Shown: positions 1 through 6,383 of the stretch, piece after piece
How the letters are laid out: each line of letters starts with the position of its first letter
Position numbering within the stretch: the stretch's first letter is position 1
Assembly (NCBI GenBank): GCA_020720705.1
Contig: DYOJ01000092.1
Location: 1 to 8,617, forward strand
Source: Acetofilamentum sp.
GTDB taxonomy: Bacteria; Bacteroidota; Bacteroidia; Bacteroidales; JAADGE01
Length of the DNA stretch: 8,617 nt
Direction: 5' to 3'
Position numbers and translations under genes: made by a program
Notes under the pieces: model-generated
Database searches by the model: none
Seen by the model: the letters and a program-made list of their open reading frames with translations, nothing else
What the model was told of the DNA's origin: nothing

Positions 1-63
1 ATCTCACATCTCACATCTCAAATCTCACATCTCAAATCTCACATCTCAAATCTCAAATCTCAG
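1..63 (+). repeat. Tandem heptamer repeat, unit ATCTCA(A/C), nine copies
   Basis: Nine uninterrupted 7-base units fill the window from its first base. The first six bases (ATCTCA) are identical in every unit, and only the seventh varies, reading C, C, A, C, A, C, A, A, G. The tract starts at base 1, so it probably continues to the left. It ends only six bases before the start codon of the decarboxylase gene, so it occupies the position of the 5' untranslated region or promoter. The varying copy-to-copy base argues for an old or degenerate tract. A related tract lies at 8495-8522. Whether it is transcribed, regulatory or a neutral expansion cannot be told from the sequence. Confidence 0.95.
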
Positions 64-69
64 TCAAAA

Positions 70-1407
70 ATGGAAAAAAGAAGATACGAAAGTCCGGTAA
101 TTACTCGCATCAATGCCGGCGTAACGGATAAATTTGGTATGAAGCCAAAAATGAAACATATTTCGGAAATCGAAGGACATTCTGTCAGTGATTTAGCTTC
201 AAAATTTGGGTCTCCGCTGTATTTGATTTCCGAAAATACAATTTCCGAAACATTATCGGCGGCAAAATCTGCATTTGAAACCCGCTATCCGAAAGTGCAG
301 TTTGCATGGTCGTATAAAACAAACTATTTGGATGCGGTATGTAAAACGTTTCATAAATTAGGTTCATGGGCTGAGGTCGTTTCAGGGTTTGAGTATGAAA
401 AAGCATTACGAAACGGTGTGCCGGGCGAAAAAATAATATTTAACGGACCTGCAAAATCCGCAAGCGACCTGAACCGCGCAATCGCAAACAATTCTTTGAT
501 TCATATTGACCATTTTGATGAGTTGTATGCCATTATCGAAATTTCAAAAACGTCTGAAAATAAGCCGCGTGTGGCGATTCGTGTCAATATGGATACCGGA
601 ATTTATCCAAAGTGGGACCGTTTTGGCTTTAATTACGAAAACGGCGAGGCGTGGACGGCACTAAATCGTATTTTAGTTGAGCCAAAACTTGAACTTGTAG
701 GCTTACATACGCATATCGGAACATATATGATGTCTGCAACTCCTTATGCCATAGCTACAAGCAAGTTGGCTGAGCTTGCCGTAGGGATAAAACGGAAATT
801 TAATCACCATATCAAATACATTGATTTGGGCGGCGGTTTTGCCTCAAAAAACACCTTGAAAGGTGCTTATCTGCCCGGAAAAGATACCTGTCCTTCGTTT
901 GATGATTATGCCGATGCAATCACCTCTGCACTGTTATCTTCAGAAATTGAGCCTCAGCATTTGCCGACTTTGTTCCTTGAAACCGGGCGTGCGCTGATTG
1001 ACGATGCCGGAACGGCAATCGCTTCTGTTTTAGCAAATAAACGATTGGCTGACGGGCGAAGAGCCATGATTTTAGACATCGGAGTAAATATGTTATTTAC
1101 CTCATTTTGGTACGACCCCGAAATTTATCCCGCAAAACCTACGAGTGTACATGCCGAAGATACAACAGTTTACGGTCCCTTGTGTATGAATATTGATGTT
1201 TTGCGTGCCGCAGTAAAATTTCCGCATCTGCAAAAAGGCGAACATGTGGTAATCCCGCGCATCGGTGCATATAATATGACGCAATGGATGCAGTTTATTA
1301 CCATGCGTCCTAATGTCGTTTTCATTGATAAACAAGGAAATACACATGTTGTCAGAGAAGCTGAAACACTCGAAACTATAGTCGCAAATGAAAAATCATT
1401 AGAATAA
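70..1407 (+). CDS. PLP-dependent amino acid decarboxylase, fold type III (DAP/Orn/Arg decarboxylase family)
   Basis: This 445-residue cytoplasmic enzyme belongs to the alanine racemase-fold group 2 decarboxylases, which remove the alpha-carboxyl (or a D-centre carboxyl) of basic amino acids. Visible motifs are the PLP lysine K83 in FAWSYKTNY, HTHIGT at 213-218, the phosphate-binding glycines 254-256 (DLGGGF), ETGR at 304-307 (EPGR in most relatives), and the C-terminal GPLC motif with C372 and D376 plus GAY at 399-401. Diaminopimelate decarboxylases normally have CESxD here, but this protein reads CMNID, so the substrate-contacting Glu is Met. This argues against assigning lysA. The ATG at 70 gives an N-terminal extension of about 30 residues before the barrel, and no Shine-Dalgarno is visible. 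It lies 25 bp upstream of the transporter fusion and is probably co-transcribed with it. Family membership is firm; the substrate (lysine, ornithine, arginine, carboxynorspermidine or another) is unresolved. Confidence 0.9.
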   Translation: MEKRRYESPVITRINAGVTDKFGMKPKMKHISEIEGHSVSDLASKFGSPLYLISENTISETLSAAKSAFETRYPKVQFAWSYKTNYLDAVCKTFHKLGSWAEVVSGFEYEKALRNGVPGEKIIFNGPAKSASDLNRAIANNSLIHIDHFDELYAIIEISKTSENKPRVAIRVNMDTGIYPKWDRFGFNYENGEAWTALNRILVEPKLELVGLHTHIGTYMMSATPYAIATSKLAELAVGIKRKFNHHIKYIDLGGGFASKNTLKGAYLPGKDTCPSFDDYADAITSALLSSEIEPQHLPTLFLETGRALIDDAGTAIASVLANKRLADGRRAMILDIGVNMLFTSFWYDPEIYPAKPTSVHAEDTTVYGPLCMNIDVLRAAVKFPHLQKGEHVVIPRIGAYNMTQWMQFITMRPNVVFIDKQGNTHVVREAETLETIVANEKSLE

Positions 1408-1432
1408 TCATTCGTTATTTTATTGACAAACA

Positions 1433-3595
1433 ATGAGACTGAATATATTAGACTTTTTACGTATTATTCCGAATAGTTACGGTCAGATTTTTTTCTCGCA
1501 AAACAGAGTTTTTGGTGTTCTGTTGCTGTTTATCAGTTTCTTCGATTTATGGGCTGGTTTGGCGGGTATTATCTCTGTTCTGATAGCCAACCTTGTGGCG
1601 TATTTTTCCGGATTTTCCGTGAAGAATATCAGCAGAGGGTTGTACGGATTCAATGCCTTGCTGGTCGGTTTAGGTTTGGGGTTTTCGTTCCAACCGAGCG
1701 TGCAATTGTTGTTATTGATTGCGGCAAGTGCATTACTCACATTGTTTGTTTCCCTTGCACTCGAAGGTGTTTTGTATAAATACGGTTTGCCTTTTTTGAG
1801 TTTACCCTTTATTCTCGGCACATGGGCAGTAATGGTTGCGTCAATGAAATTTGACGTGTTAAGTTACAGTGAACGAGATATTTACACATACAATATGTTG
1901 TTCGGTTTCGGCGGAATTACGGTTGTTGAATTATACGATTTTTTTAGGGTTTTCTTTGACACAATACCAGTTGCGAAAATATATTTTTTATCGCTTGGTG
2001 CAATTTTTTTTCAAAATAATATTTTAGCCGGAATAATTATCAGTTTCGGATTACTGCTACATTCGCGTATTGCGTTCTCAATTTCTGTGTTAGGATATCT
2101 TGCTGCTGTGGCTTTTTACGAAATATTGGGTTATGATTTTATGGTGCTCGGATACTCGTACATAGGCTTTAACTTTATACTTACAGCAATTGCAGTCGGT
2201 AGTGTTTTTGTGATACCCTCGTGGCGTTCGTATCTTTGGGTGCTTGTGTTACTGCCTGTCAGTGTGATAGTTACAATTAGCATGGAGATGATTTTCAGCA
2301 ATTTAAGATTACCGGTTTATGCCCTTCCGTTTAATGCTGTTGTGTTGTTATTTATGTATATTTTGAAGTTGCGCGTAAATATTCGCCCTCTAAAAATAAA
2401 CATAACCGGTGAGCGAAACCCCGAACACAGTTTATATGCTTACCGTTCTGATACCAAACGTTTTGCCGGAATTCCGGTAATTTCCGTTCGGTTACCGTTC
2501 ATGGGGGTATGGTCTGTTACACAGGCACATAACGGGAAATATACACACAAAGATTCATGGCAACACGCTTGGGATTTTGAAATCAAAGACAGTAAGGGTA
2601 AAACTTACACAGCGTCCGGGACTGACCTGCAAGATTATCATTGTTACGGAAAAAAAATTGTTGCACCTGCAAGCGGTTACATTGTTGATATTCAAGATAA
2701 TGTAACAGATAATAAGATAGGCGAAATAAATACGAAACAAAATTGGGGCAACTCTTTGGTTCTCAAAATGTCAGACTATCTTTTCGTTCAATTGTCGCAT
2801 CTGAAACCAAGTTCGATTTCTGTTAGGATAGGAGACTATGTTACAGAAGGTCAGTTACTTGCCGAAGTAGGCAATTCCGGACATTCGCCCTATCCACATT
2901 TACATTTTCAATTTCAGGCATACCCAAACATCGGTTCGCCGACCTTGCGATTTCCTTTGTCTGCATATTTTGTTCAAACACCTGACGGAGTCCAATATGG
3001 AGACGGATACCCGATTGAAAATCAAATAGTTTACAATATATATTCAGAAACAGTATTAAGAGATGCTTTACATTGGTTGCCGAATGAAAAAATCCGAGTT
3101 GTTACAGATTCCGGTGAGCACGAGTGGATTGCAGATACGGACATGAATAAGCAAACATTTTTATTCTGTCAAAAGTCTAAAATGAAAATATATTACATTC
3201 AAACCCCTGAATACATGTTATTTACAAAATTTGAAGGTTCAATCCGGTCTGAAATGTTTTTGGTTTACAAAGCACTTTATCACATTAAATTTTCTCATAA
3301 AAATCAAGCTTCATATTCAGATACAATGAATCCTGTTTATGCTTTTGGAAAAATGCGCATGTTTTTTTACGATTTTGTAGCTCCGTTTTTTGATATTCTA
3401 AAAACTAACTACACATTATACCATCAAGATATTGATGCGATGGATTCTTCTGCGCCCTTACAAAGTGTGGTTAAAATCGAAAGCAAATCCGGACGGAAAA
3501 TTGTTCGCACCGAAGAATATGAAATTTCCGTAAACCAATCCGGCGAGATAACAATTAGTTTTAACAATAAAACAATAAAATTATGCAAGGTTTGA
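1433..3595 (+). CDS. Urea transporter (UT family) domain fused to M23 metallopeptidase domain
   Basis: This is a 720-residue inner-membrane fusion. Residues about 15-312 form a UT-type channel with the family's two pseudo-repeats. Each half opens with an FF-x-x-N segment (QIFFSQN 18-24; IFFQNN 191-196), continues with a Gly-rich helix (GLYGFNALLVG 69-79; GYSYIGFNFIL 240-250), and has an LPF-type signature (LPFLSLPF 119-126; LPVYALPFN 293-301). About ten hydrophobic segments are visible. After a basic linker, residues about 345-515 form an M23 (LytM/lysostaphin-like) domain with HAWD at 378-381, SHL with H456, and PHLHF with H489 and H491, which are the expected Zn and catalytic positions. Residues 515-720 match nothing I recognise and look beta-rich. 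UT channels pass urea or small amides down their gradient; M23 enzymes cut peptidoglycan cross-bridges. The link between the two activities is unknown. The 3' end overlaps the next gene by 13 bp. The role of the C-terminus remains open. Confidence 0.88.
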   Translation: MRLNILDFLRIIPNSYGQIFFSQNRVFGVLLLFISFFDLWAGLAGIISVLIANLVAYFSGFSVKNISRGLYGFNALLVGLGLGFSFQPSVQLLLLIAASALLTLFVSLALEGVLYKYGLPFLSLPFILGTWAVMVASMKFDVLSYSERDIYTYNMLFGFGGITVVELYDFFRVFFDTIPVAKIYFLSLGAIFFQNNILAGIIISFGLLLHSRIAFSISVLGYLAAVAFYEILGYDFMVLGYSYIGFNFILTAIAVGSVFVIPSWRSYLWVLVLLPVSVIVTISMEMIFSNLRLPVYALPFNAVVLLFMYILKLRVNIRPLKINITGERNPEHSLYAYRSDTKRFAGIPVISVRLPFMGVWSVTQAHNGKYTHKDSWQHAWDFEIKDSKGKTYTASGTDLQDYHCYGKKIVAPASGYIVDIQDNVTDNKIGEINTKQNWGNSLVLKMSDYLFVQLSHLKPSSISVRIGDYVTEGQLLAEVGNSGHSPYPHLHFQFQAYPNIGSPTLRFPLSAYFVQTPDGVQYGDGYPIENQIVYNIYSETVLRDALHWLPNEKIRVVTDSGEHEWIADTDMNKQTFLFCQKSKMKIYYIQTPEYMLFTKFEGSIRSEMFLVYKALYHIKFSHKNQASYSDTMNPVYAFGKMRMFFYDFVAPFFDILKTNYTLYHQDIDAMDSSAPLQSVVKIESKSGRKIVRTEEYEISVNQSGEITISFNNKTIKLCKV

Positions 3596-4890
3596 AGCAT
3601 CTAATCGCAATCGCAGCACTTGTATTTTTAACTTATACCGCTGTATCACAAGTTTATACACCAAGTTATACAGACAGTATTACCTATTCGGATTTTTTAA
3701 AGAAGGATTGGAAAAATTTAATAAAACACAGCAATGCTGCGAGACGTCAGAAAACAGATTTTTTTTATCTACAATACAGAACAGGAATTGCCTACTACGA
3801 GCAAAAAAAATATATGAACGCTGTTCCCTATTTTGAAACCGCCTCAATATCAGACCCTAACAATACTGTTTTGGCTGAATATCTGTATTTTTCTTTCTTA
3901 TTTTCCGGGCGAAGTAAGGATGCGCAGCGTGTTGCCTCAAAATTGTCTGAGTATCAAAAACAGACTTTGAACATTTCATCTCCGGCTTTAATAAGTTCGG
4001 TAAATATTTTTTCAAAATACGGGAAGAATGAAAATTACAGTCATTTACCTGAAATTCAGGAAGTTGTTGAACAACAAGTTGTTACTGATTACAGAATTGA
4101 CGGAATCGGCTTAACTTTTGATAATTCTGACGATTATACCGTAGGTGCGGGTTTGATGCAAACACTTTTAAATAAGGATATTACAGCACTTGGTGTCTTA
4201 ACCGTCCCACCTATTTACGGAGGCACAACCAAACAAACCGATTACTACGTTAGTGTGAGCAGATATTTGAAAAAAGGGTTCACCCTAACAGGCACGTATC
4301 ATGGATTGAGAGGGAATGATGTGAATTATAATTCATTGATTATCAGTAAAGATACAATTTCAAATATTTCATTTTCTGCGTTTTGGCTCGGGCTTACAGC
4401 CTCAAAAACTTTTCGCTCCGTAACAGTCGGCGGAACAGTTGCTTTGTCAAATTTAAACGGGTTTAAAATATTTGAAAAAAATGTTTACGGCATTGTTTAT
4501 CCCTTGTCAAACAGAAACTTGTATTACAGTTTGTCTTATGGAGGCAACTCTGTTACGGATTCTTCACAAACAAAAAATTACTCGGCATTTACACATACTT
4601 TGGGCTTTAAATTTGGCAAATTTTTGTACCTTGAACCGAGTTATATGCACGGTGAACGGTTTTTGTATTCGGAATACGGCGGAATTGTAATTGATAATGA
4701 AGCAGATGTGTTGATAAACAGATTAGCTTTGCAGGTTTCTTTTAATTCGGTCTCTCAAAATTTTCATGTTTTTGCACGTTACGAACAAAACAAAAAGCGT
4801 AATTTTTATTTAATTAATTCTGAAATTTCTTCAACAGATTATATAAACCAAACATTTACAGGAGGATTTTTATGGTACTTTCAAAAGTGA
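3583..4890 (+). CDS. Secreted TPR plus outer-membrane beta-barrel protein (YaiO-like architecture)
   Basis: The protein has 435 residues. A Sec signal peptide spans residues 1-23 (hydrophobic core IAIAALVFL, cleavage plausible after AVSQ). Residues about 58-125 look like two TPR units (GIAYYEQKKYMNAVPYFE, then a helical pair ending near K126), followed by a linker to about 165. Residues 170-435 alternate short polar and aromatic-rich strands typical of an outer-membrane barrel, and the last strand ends in WYFQK. This order resembles YaiO-family barrel proteins but with a longer N-terminal part; I assign the architecture, not a function. It probably sits in the outer membrane with its TPRs in the periplasm. 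The start overlaps the transporter gene by 13 bp (ATG at 3583, upstream stop at 3593-3595), and the 3' end overlaps the next gene by 19 bp. This indicates translational coupling. The ligand is unknown. Confidence 0.75.
   Translation: MQGLKHLIAIAALVFLTYTAVSQVYTPSYTDSITYSDFLKKDWKNLIKHSNAARRQKTDFFYLQYRTGIAYYEQKKYMNAVPYFETASISDPNNTVLAEYLYFSFLFSGRSKDAQRVASKLSEYQKQTLNISSPALISSVNIFSKYGKNENYSHLPEIQEVVEQQVVTDYRIDGIGLTFDNSDDYTVGAGLMQTLLNKDITALGVLTVPPIYGGTTKQTDYYVSVSRYLKKGFTLTGTYHGLRGNDVNYNSLIISKDTISNISFSAFWLGLTASKTFRSVTVGGTVALSNLNGFKIFEKNVYGIVYPLSNRNLYYSLSYGGNSVTDSSQTKNYSAFTHTLGFKFGKFLYLEPSYMHGERFLYSEYGGIVIDNEADVLINRLALQVSFNSVSQNFHVFARYEQNKKRNFYLINSEISSTDYINQTFTGGFLWYFQK
4861..4865 (+). promoter_or_regulatory. 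Shine-Dalgarno-like GGAGG before the TPR protein gene
   Basis: GGAGG lies six bases before the ATG at 4872, an ideal spacing for a ribosome binding site. It is the only strong Shine-Dalgarno match before any start in the window, which fits the general rarity of such sites in Bacteroidota. The same bases encode two glycines of the barrel protein's last strand (GGF), so the match may be coincidental. It does support ATG 4872 as the start despite the 19-bp overlap. Confidence 0.45.
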
Positions 4891-5492
4891 AAATAATAAT
4901 TGTAATATTGCTGATTATCAGCATGTCGGAGTTACGGGCGCAGTATGATGAATCTGTTGTACAAGCTTTTTCAAAAAGTTATGCATCAGAATCCAAAAAT
5001 GAATACAAAACTGCTCTCGCTGCCATGAAGCCTGTCTATACGACTGATAGCTACGAAATTAACATACGTATGGCTTGGCTCGAATATAAAAGTGAGTTGT
5101 ATGCTGAATCTGTTGCACACTACAAGCGCGCTGCCGAGCTGCATCCTTATTCGGTTGAGGCTTTGCTCGGGCTGAGCTATCCCTTGTCGGCACAATCCGA
5201 GTGGACTAAGCTCGCAGAAGTGTACTCCAAAGTGCTTGTTATTGACCCGAAAAATTCAACAGCAAATTATCAATTGGGGCTAATTTATTATTATTCAAAG
5301 GAATACAACACGGCTTTGTATTATTTTTTGAAGGTTGCCGAATTGTATCCGTTTGATTACAACAGCAATTTAATGTGCGGATGGTCGTACTATTTATTAG
5401 GTAAAAACCGAGAGGCTAAAGTTTTCTTTACAAAAGCATTGTATTACAATCCCTCGAATACCGAAATCTCTGAACTTGTAAAAAAAATGTAA
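4872..5492 (+). CDS. Secreted periplasmic TPR-repeat protein
   Basis: The protein has 206 residues. A signal peptide covers residues 1-24 (basic VKI start, core IIIVILLIISM, likely cleavage after LRAQ). There is no lipobox cysteine, so it should be soluble in the periplasm. The rest is almost entirely TPR-like helical pairs at about 28-58, 62-93, 96-127, 130-161 and 163-195, with typical TPR consensus residues such as A-x-x-x-Y-x-x-A-x-x-x-x-P (for example 85-92, HYKRAAELHP; 182-193, AKVFFTKALYYNP). TPRs are protein-binding scaffolds, so a role as an adaptor between the barrel protein and the inner-membrane fusion is a reasonable inference, but no partner is shown by the sequence. It is the last gene of the + strand cluster; the gene overlaps the barrel gene by 19 bp, and 97 non-coding bases follow it. 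No catalytic motif is present. Confidence 0.85.
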   Translation: MVLSKVKIIIVILLIISMSELRAQYDESVVQAFSKSYASESKNEYKTALAAMKPVYTTDSYEINIRMAWLEYKSELYAESVAHYKRAAELHPYSVEALLGLSYPLSAQSEWTKLAEVYSKVLVIDPKNSTANYQLGLIYYYSKEYNTALYYFLKVAELYPFDYNSNLMCGWSYYLLGKNREAKVFFTKALYYNPSNTEISELVKKM

Positions 5493-5539
5493 TCGAAAAG
5501 AAAAAATGTTAAAATACATTAAATCTATCGAAAATACGT

Positions 5540-5547
5540 TATATTTG
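5540..5547 (+). promoter_or_regulatory. Bacteroidota-type -7 promoter element (TATATTTG)
   Basis: TATATTTG matches the Bacteroidota primary sigma -7 consensus TAnnTTTG exactly and lies about 43 bases before the start codon at 5590. It falls in the 97-base gap after the TPR gene. I see no convincing -33 TTG box at the usual distance upstream. An 8-base consensus with two free positions can occur by chance in AT-rich DNA, but the location before a new gene makes it the best promoter candidate in the window. Confidence 0.5.
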
Positions 5548-5589
5548 TAAGAGGTAAATTTTGCCTTAAAAATAATAAATAAGCTGAAT

Positions 5590-5955
5590 ATGAGAATTTT
5601 AATACTATTTTTCAGTATATTCTCGGTCTTTACAAGTATAGTTCTACCTCAAAAAGGAGCGGCACAAATTACTAACGACACAATATACGAATATAACGAC
5701 AACAATACGGGGGTAATTTATTATATTTCGTTTTCAAAATCGGATGCGGAAACTATTGTAAAAATGCGAACCAATATTCAAACTCAATGGACTGATTATA
5801 GGATAATTGCGGATGAAAATACTATCACCACGGTTACAAACGGTAAGGTTGTTTTGCATTTAAAAATAAATCCGGAAAAAAAGAATGAACTGTTGTTATA
5901 CACATTTGATTTTAAAAAATCTTGGACTTATAAAAATCTTGTGTCAAAACCATAA
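5590..5955 (+). CDS. Small secreted protein of unknown function
   Basis: I do not recognise this 121-residue protein. Residues 1-26 look like a Sec signal peptide (hydrophobic core ILFFSIFSVFTSIVL, plausible cleavage after KGAAQ), giving a mature chain of about 95 residues. The mature part is polar with alternating short hydrophobic stretches (NTGVIYYISFSKSD at 39-52, GKVVLHLKI at 84-92, ELLLYTFDFKKSW at 99-111), which suggests a small beta-rich fold. There is no cysteine for a lipid anchor or disulfide, and no catalytic motif is visible. Its own promoter candidate at 5540-5547 and the 97-base gap suggest separate transcription from the cluster upstream. Signal-peptide composition and codon use look like those of the neighbours, which supports a real gene. 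Function cannot be assigned. Confidence 0.75.
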   Translation: MRILILFFSIFSVFTSIVLPQKGAAQITNDTIYEYNDNNTGVIYYISFSKSDAETIVKMRTNIQTQWTDYRIIADENTITTVTNGKVVLHLKINPEKKNELLLYTFDFKKSWTYKNLVSKP

Positions 5956-6026
5956 TCGGTAAAGTAGATATACAGAAAATGTGATAATTTGGAAATTTGA
6001 AAAAGTGTCAGTTTTCAGATTATCAA

Positions 6027-6072
6027 ATATTTACCTACTTAGAAAAATATTTACCTTCACGAAGATATTTAC
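6027..6072. repeat. Three direct ATATTTAC repeats, about 20 bp apart
   Basis: ATATTTAC occurs at 6027-6034, 6047-6054 and 6065-6072. The first two belong to an identical 12-base word, AAATATTTACCT (6025-6036 and 6045-6056), with exactly 20-base periodicity; the third is 18 bases on and diverges outside the core. Spacing near two helical turns is what tandem protein-binding sites often show, but no gene starts nearby to regulate. An inverted partial copy (AGGTAAAT) lies at 5552-5559, just after the promoter candidate of the small secreted protein gene. Confidence 0.6.
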
Positions 6073-6123
6073 AATATACCGTTCTTTTTTTGTAAGATAT
6101 TGATTCAATGTCGTTAAGTTAAG

Positions 6124-6158
6124 AACCTTTCAAATGGTCGCAGACCTTTGAAACGGTT
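6124..6158. repeat. 35-base near-perfect palindrome (hairpin), probable dispersed repeat unit
   Basis: The arms 6124-6139 and 6143-6158 pair almost completely around the 3-base spacer GCA: AACC with GGTT, TTTCAAA with TTTGAAA, and GGTC with GACC, 15 pairs in all. Each arm carries one extra unpaired base (T6135 and C6154). Each arm is itself close to palindromic (ACCTTTCAAA-type), so alternative folds and cruciforms are possible. No U-run follows, so it is not a standard intrinsic terminator. The ACCTTTGAAAGGT theme resembles short palindromic repeats I recall from Bacteroidota intergenic regions; that recollection needs a genome search. Confidence 0.75.
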
Positions 6159-6383
6159 TAATGCCAAAAGTCAAATTTCTGAAATCTAACGAAGTATTTT
6201 TTACAAAGAAACAAATGATATCAAATCATCGGAGTATGTTAAGAAAAAGAAATGTAAAAAATGCCTTACAATCTATGATTTGACGCAATTTCAACTGTCA
6301 TCAATTTTGAGCCCTAAGGAAAGGATAATAAACAAAGTATAATAGTTTCATATTTAACTTATTGATAATCAATCGTTCTCAAA

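Noticed and set aside
70..1407. Naming the decarboxylase gene lysA
   Set aside because: The CESxD glutamate is replaced and the neighbours are not lysine-pathway genes, so only the family is assigned.
1423..1428. TTGACA, a perfect sigma-70 -35 hexamer
   Set aside because: It ends four bases before the ATG at 1433, leaving no room for a promoter, and Bacteroidota do not use this consensus in the usual way.
1483..1821. A 112-codon open frame on the - strand inside the transporter gene
   Set aside because: It is antisense to the conserved UT pseudo-repeat, its translation has no recognisable domain, and it is rich in residues expected from complementing hydrophobic codons.
6215..6283. A 22-codon + strand open frame in the intergenic region
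   Set aside because: It is very short, has no ribosome site or promoter, and its product has no signal or domain.
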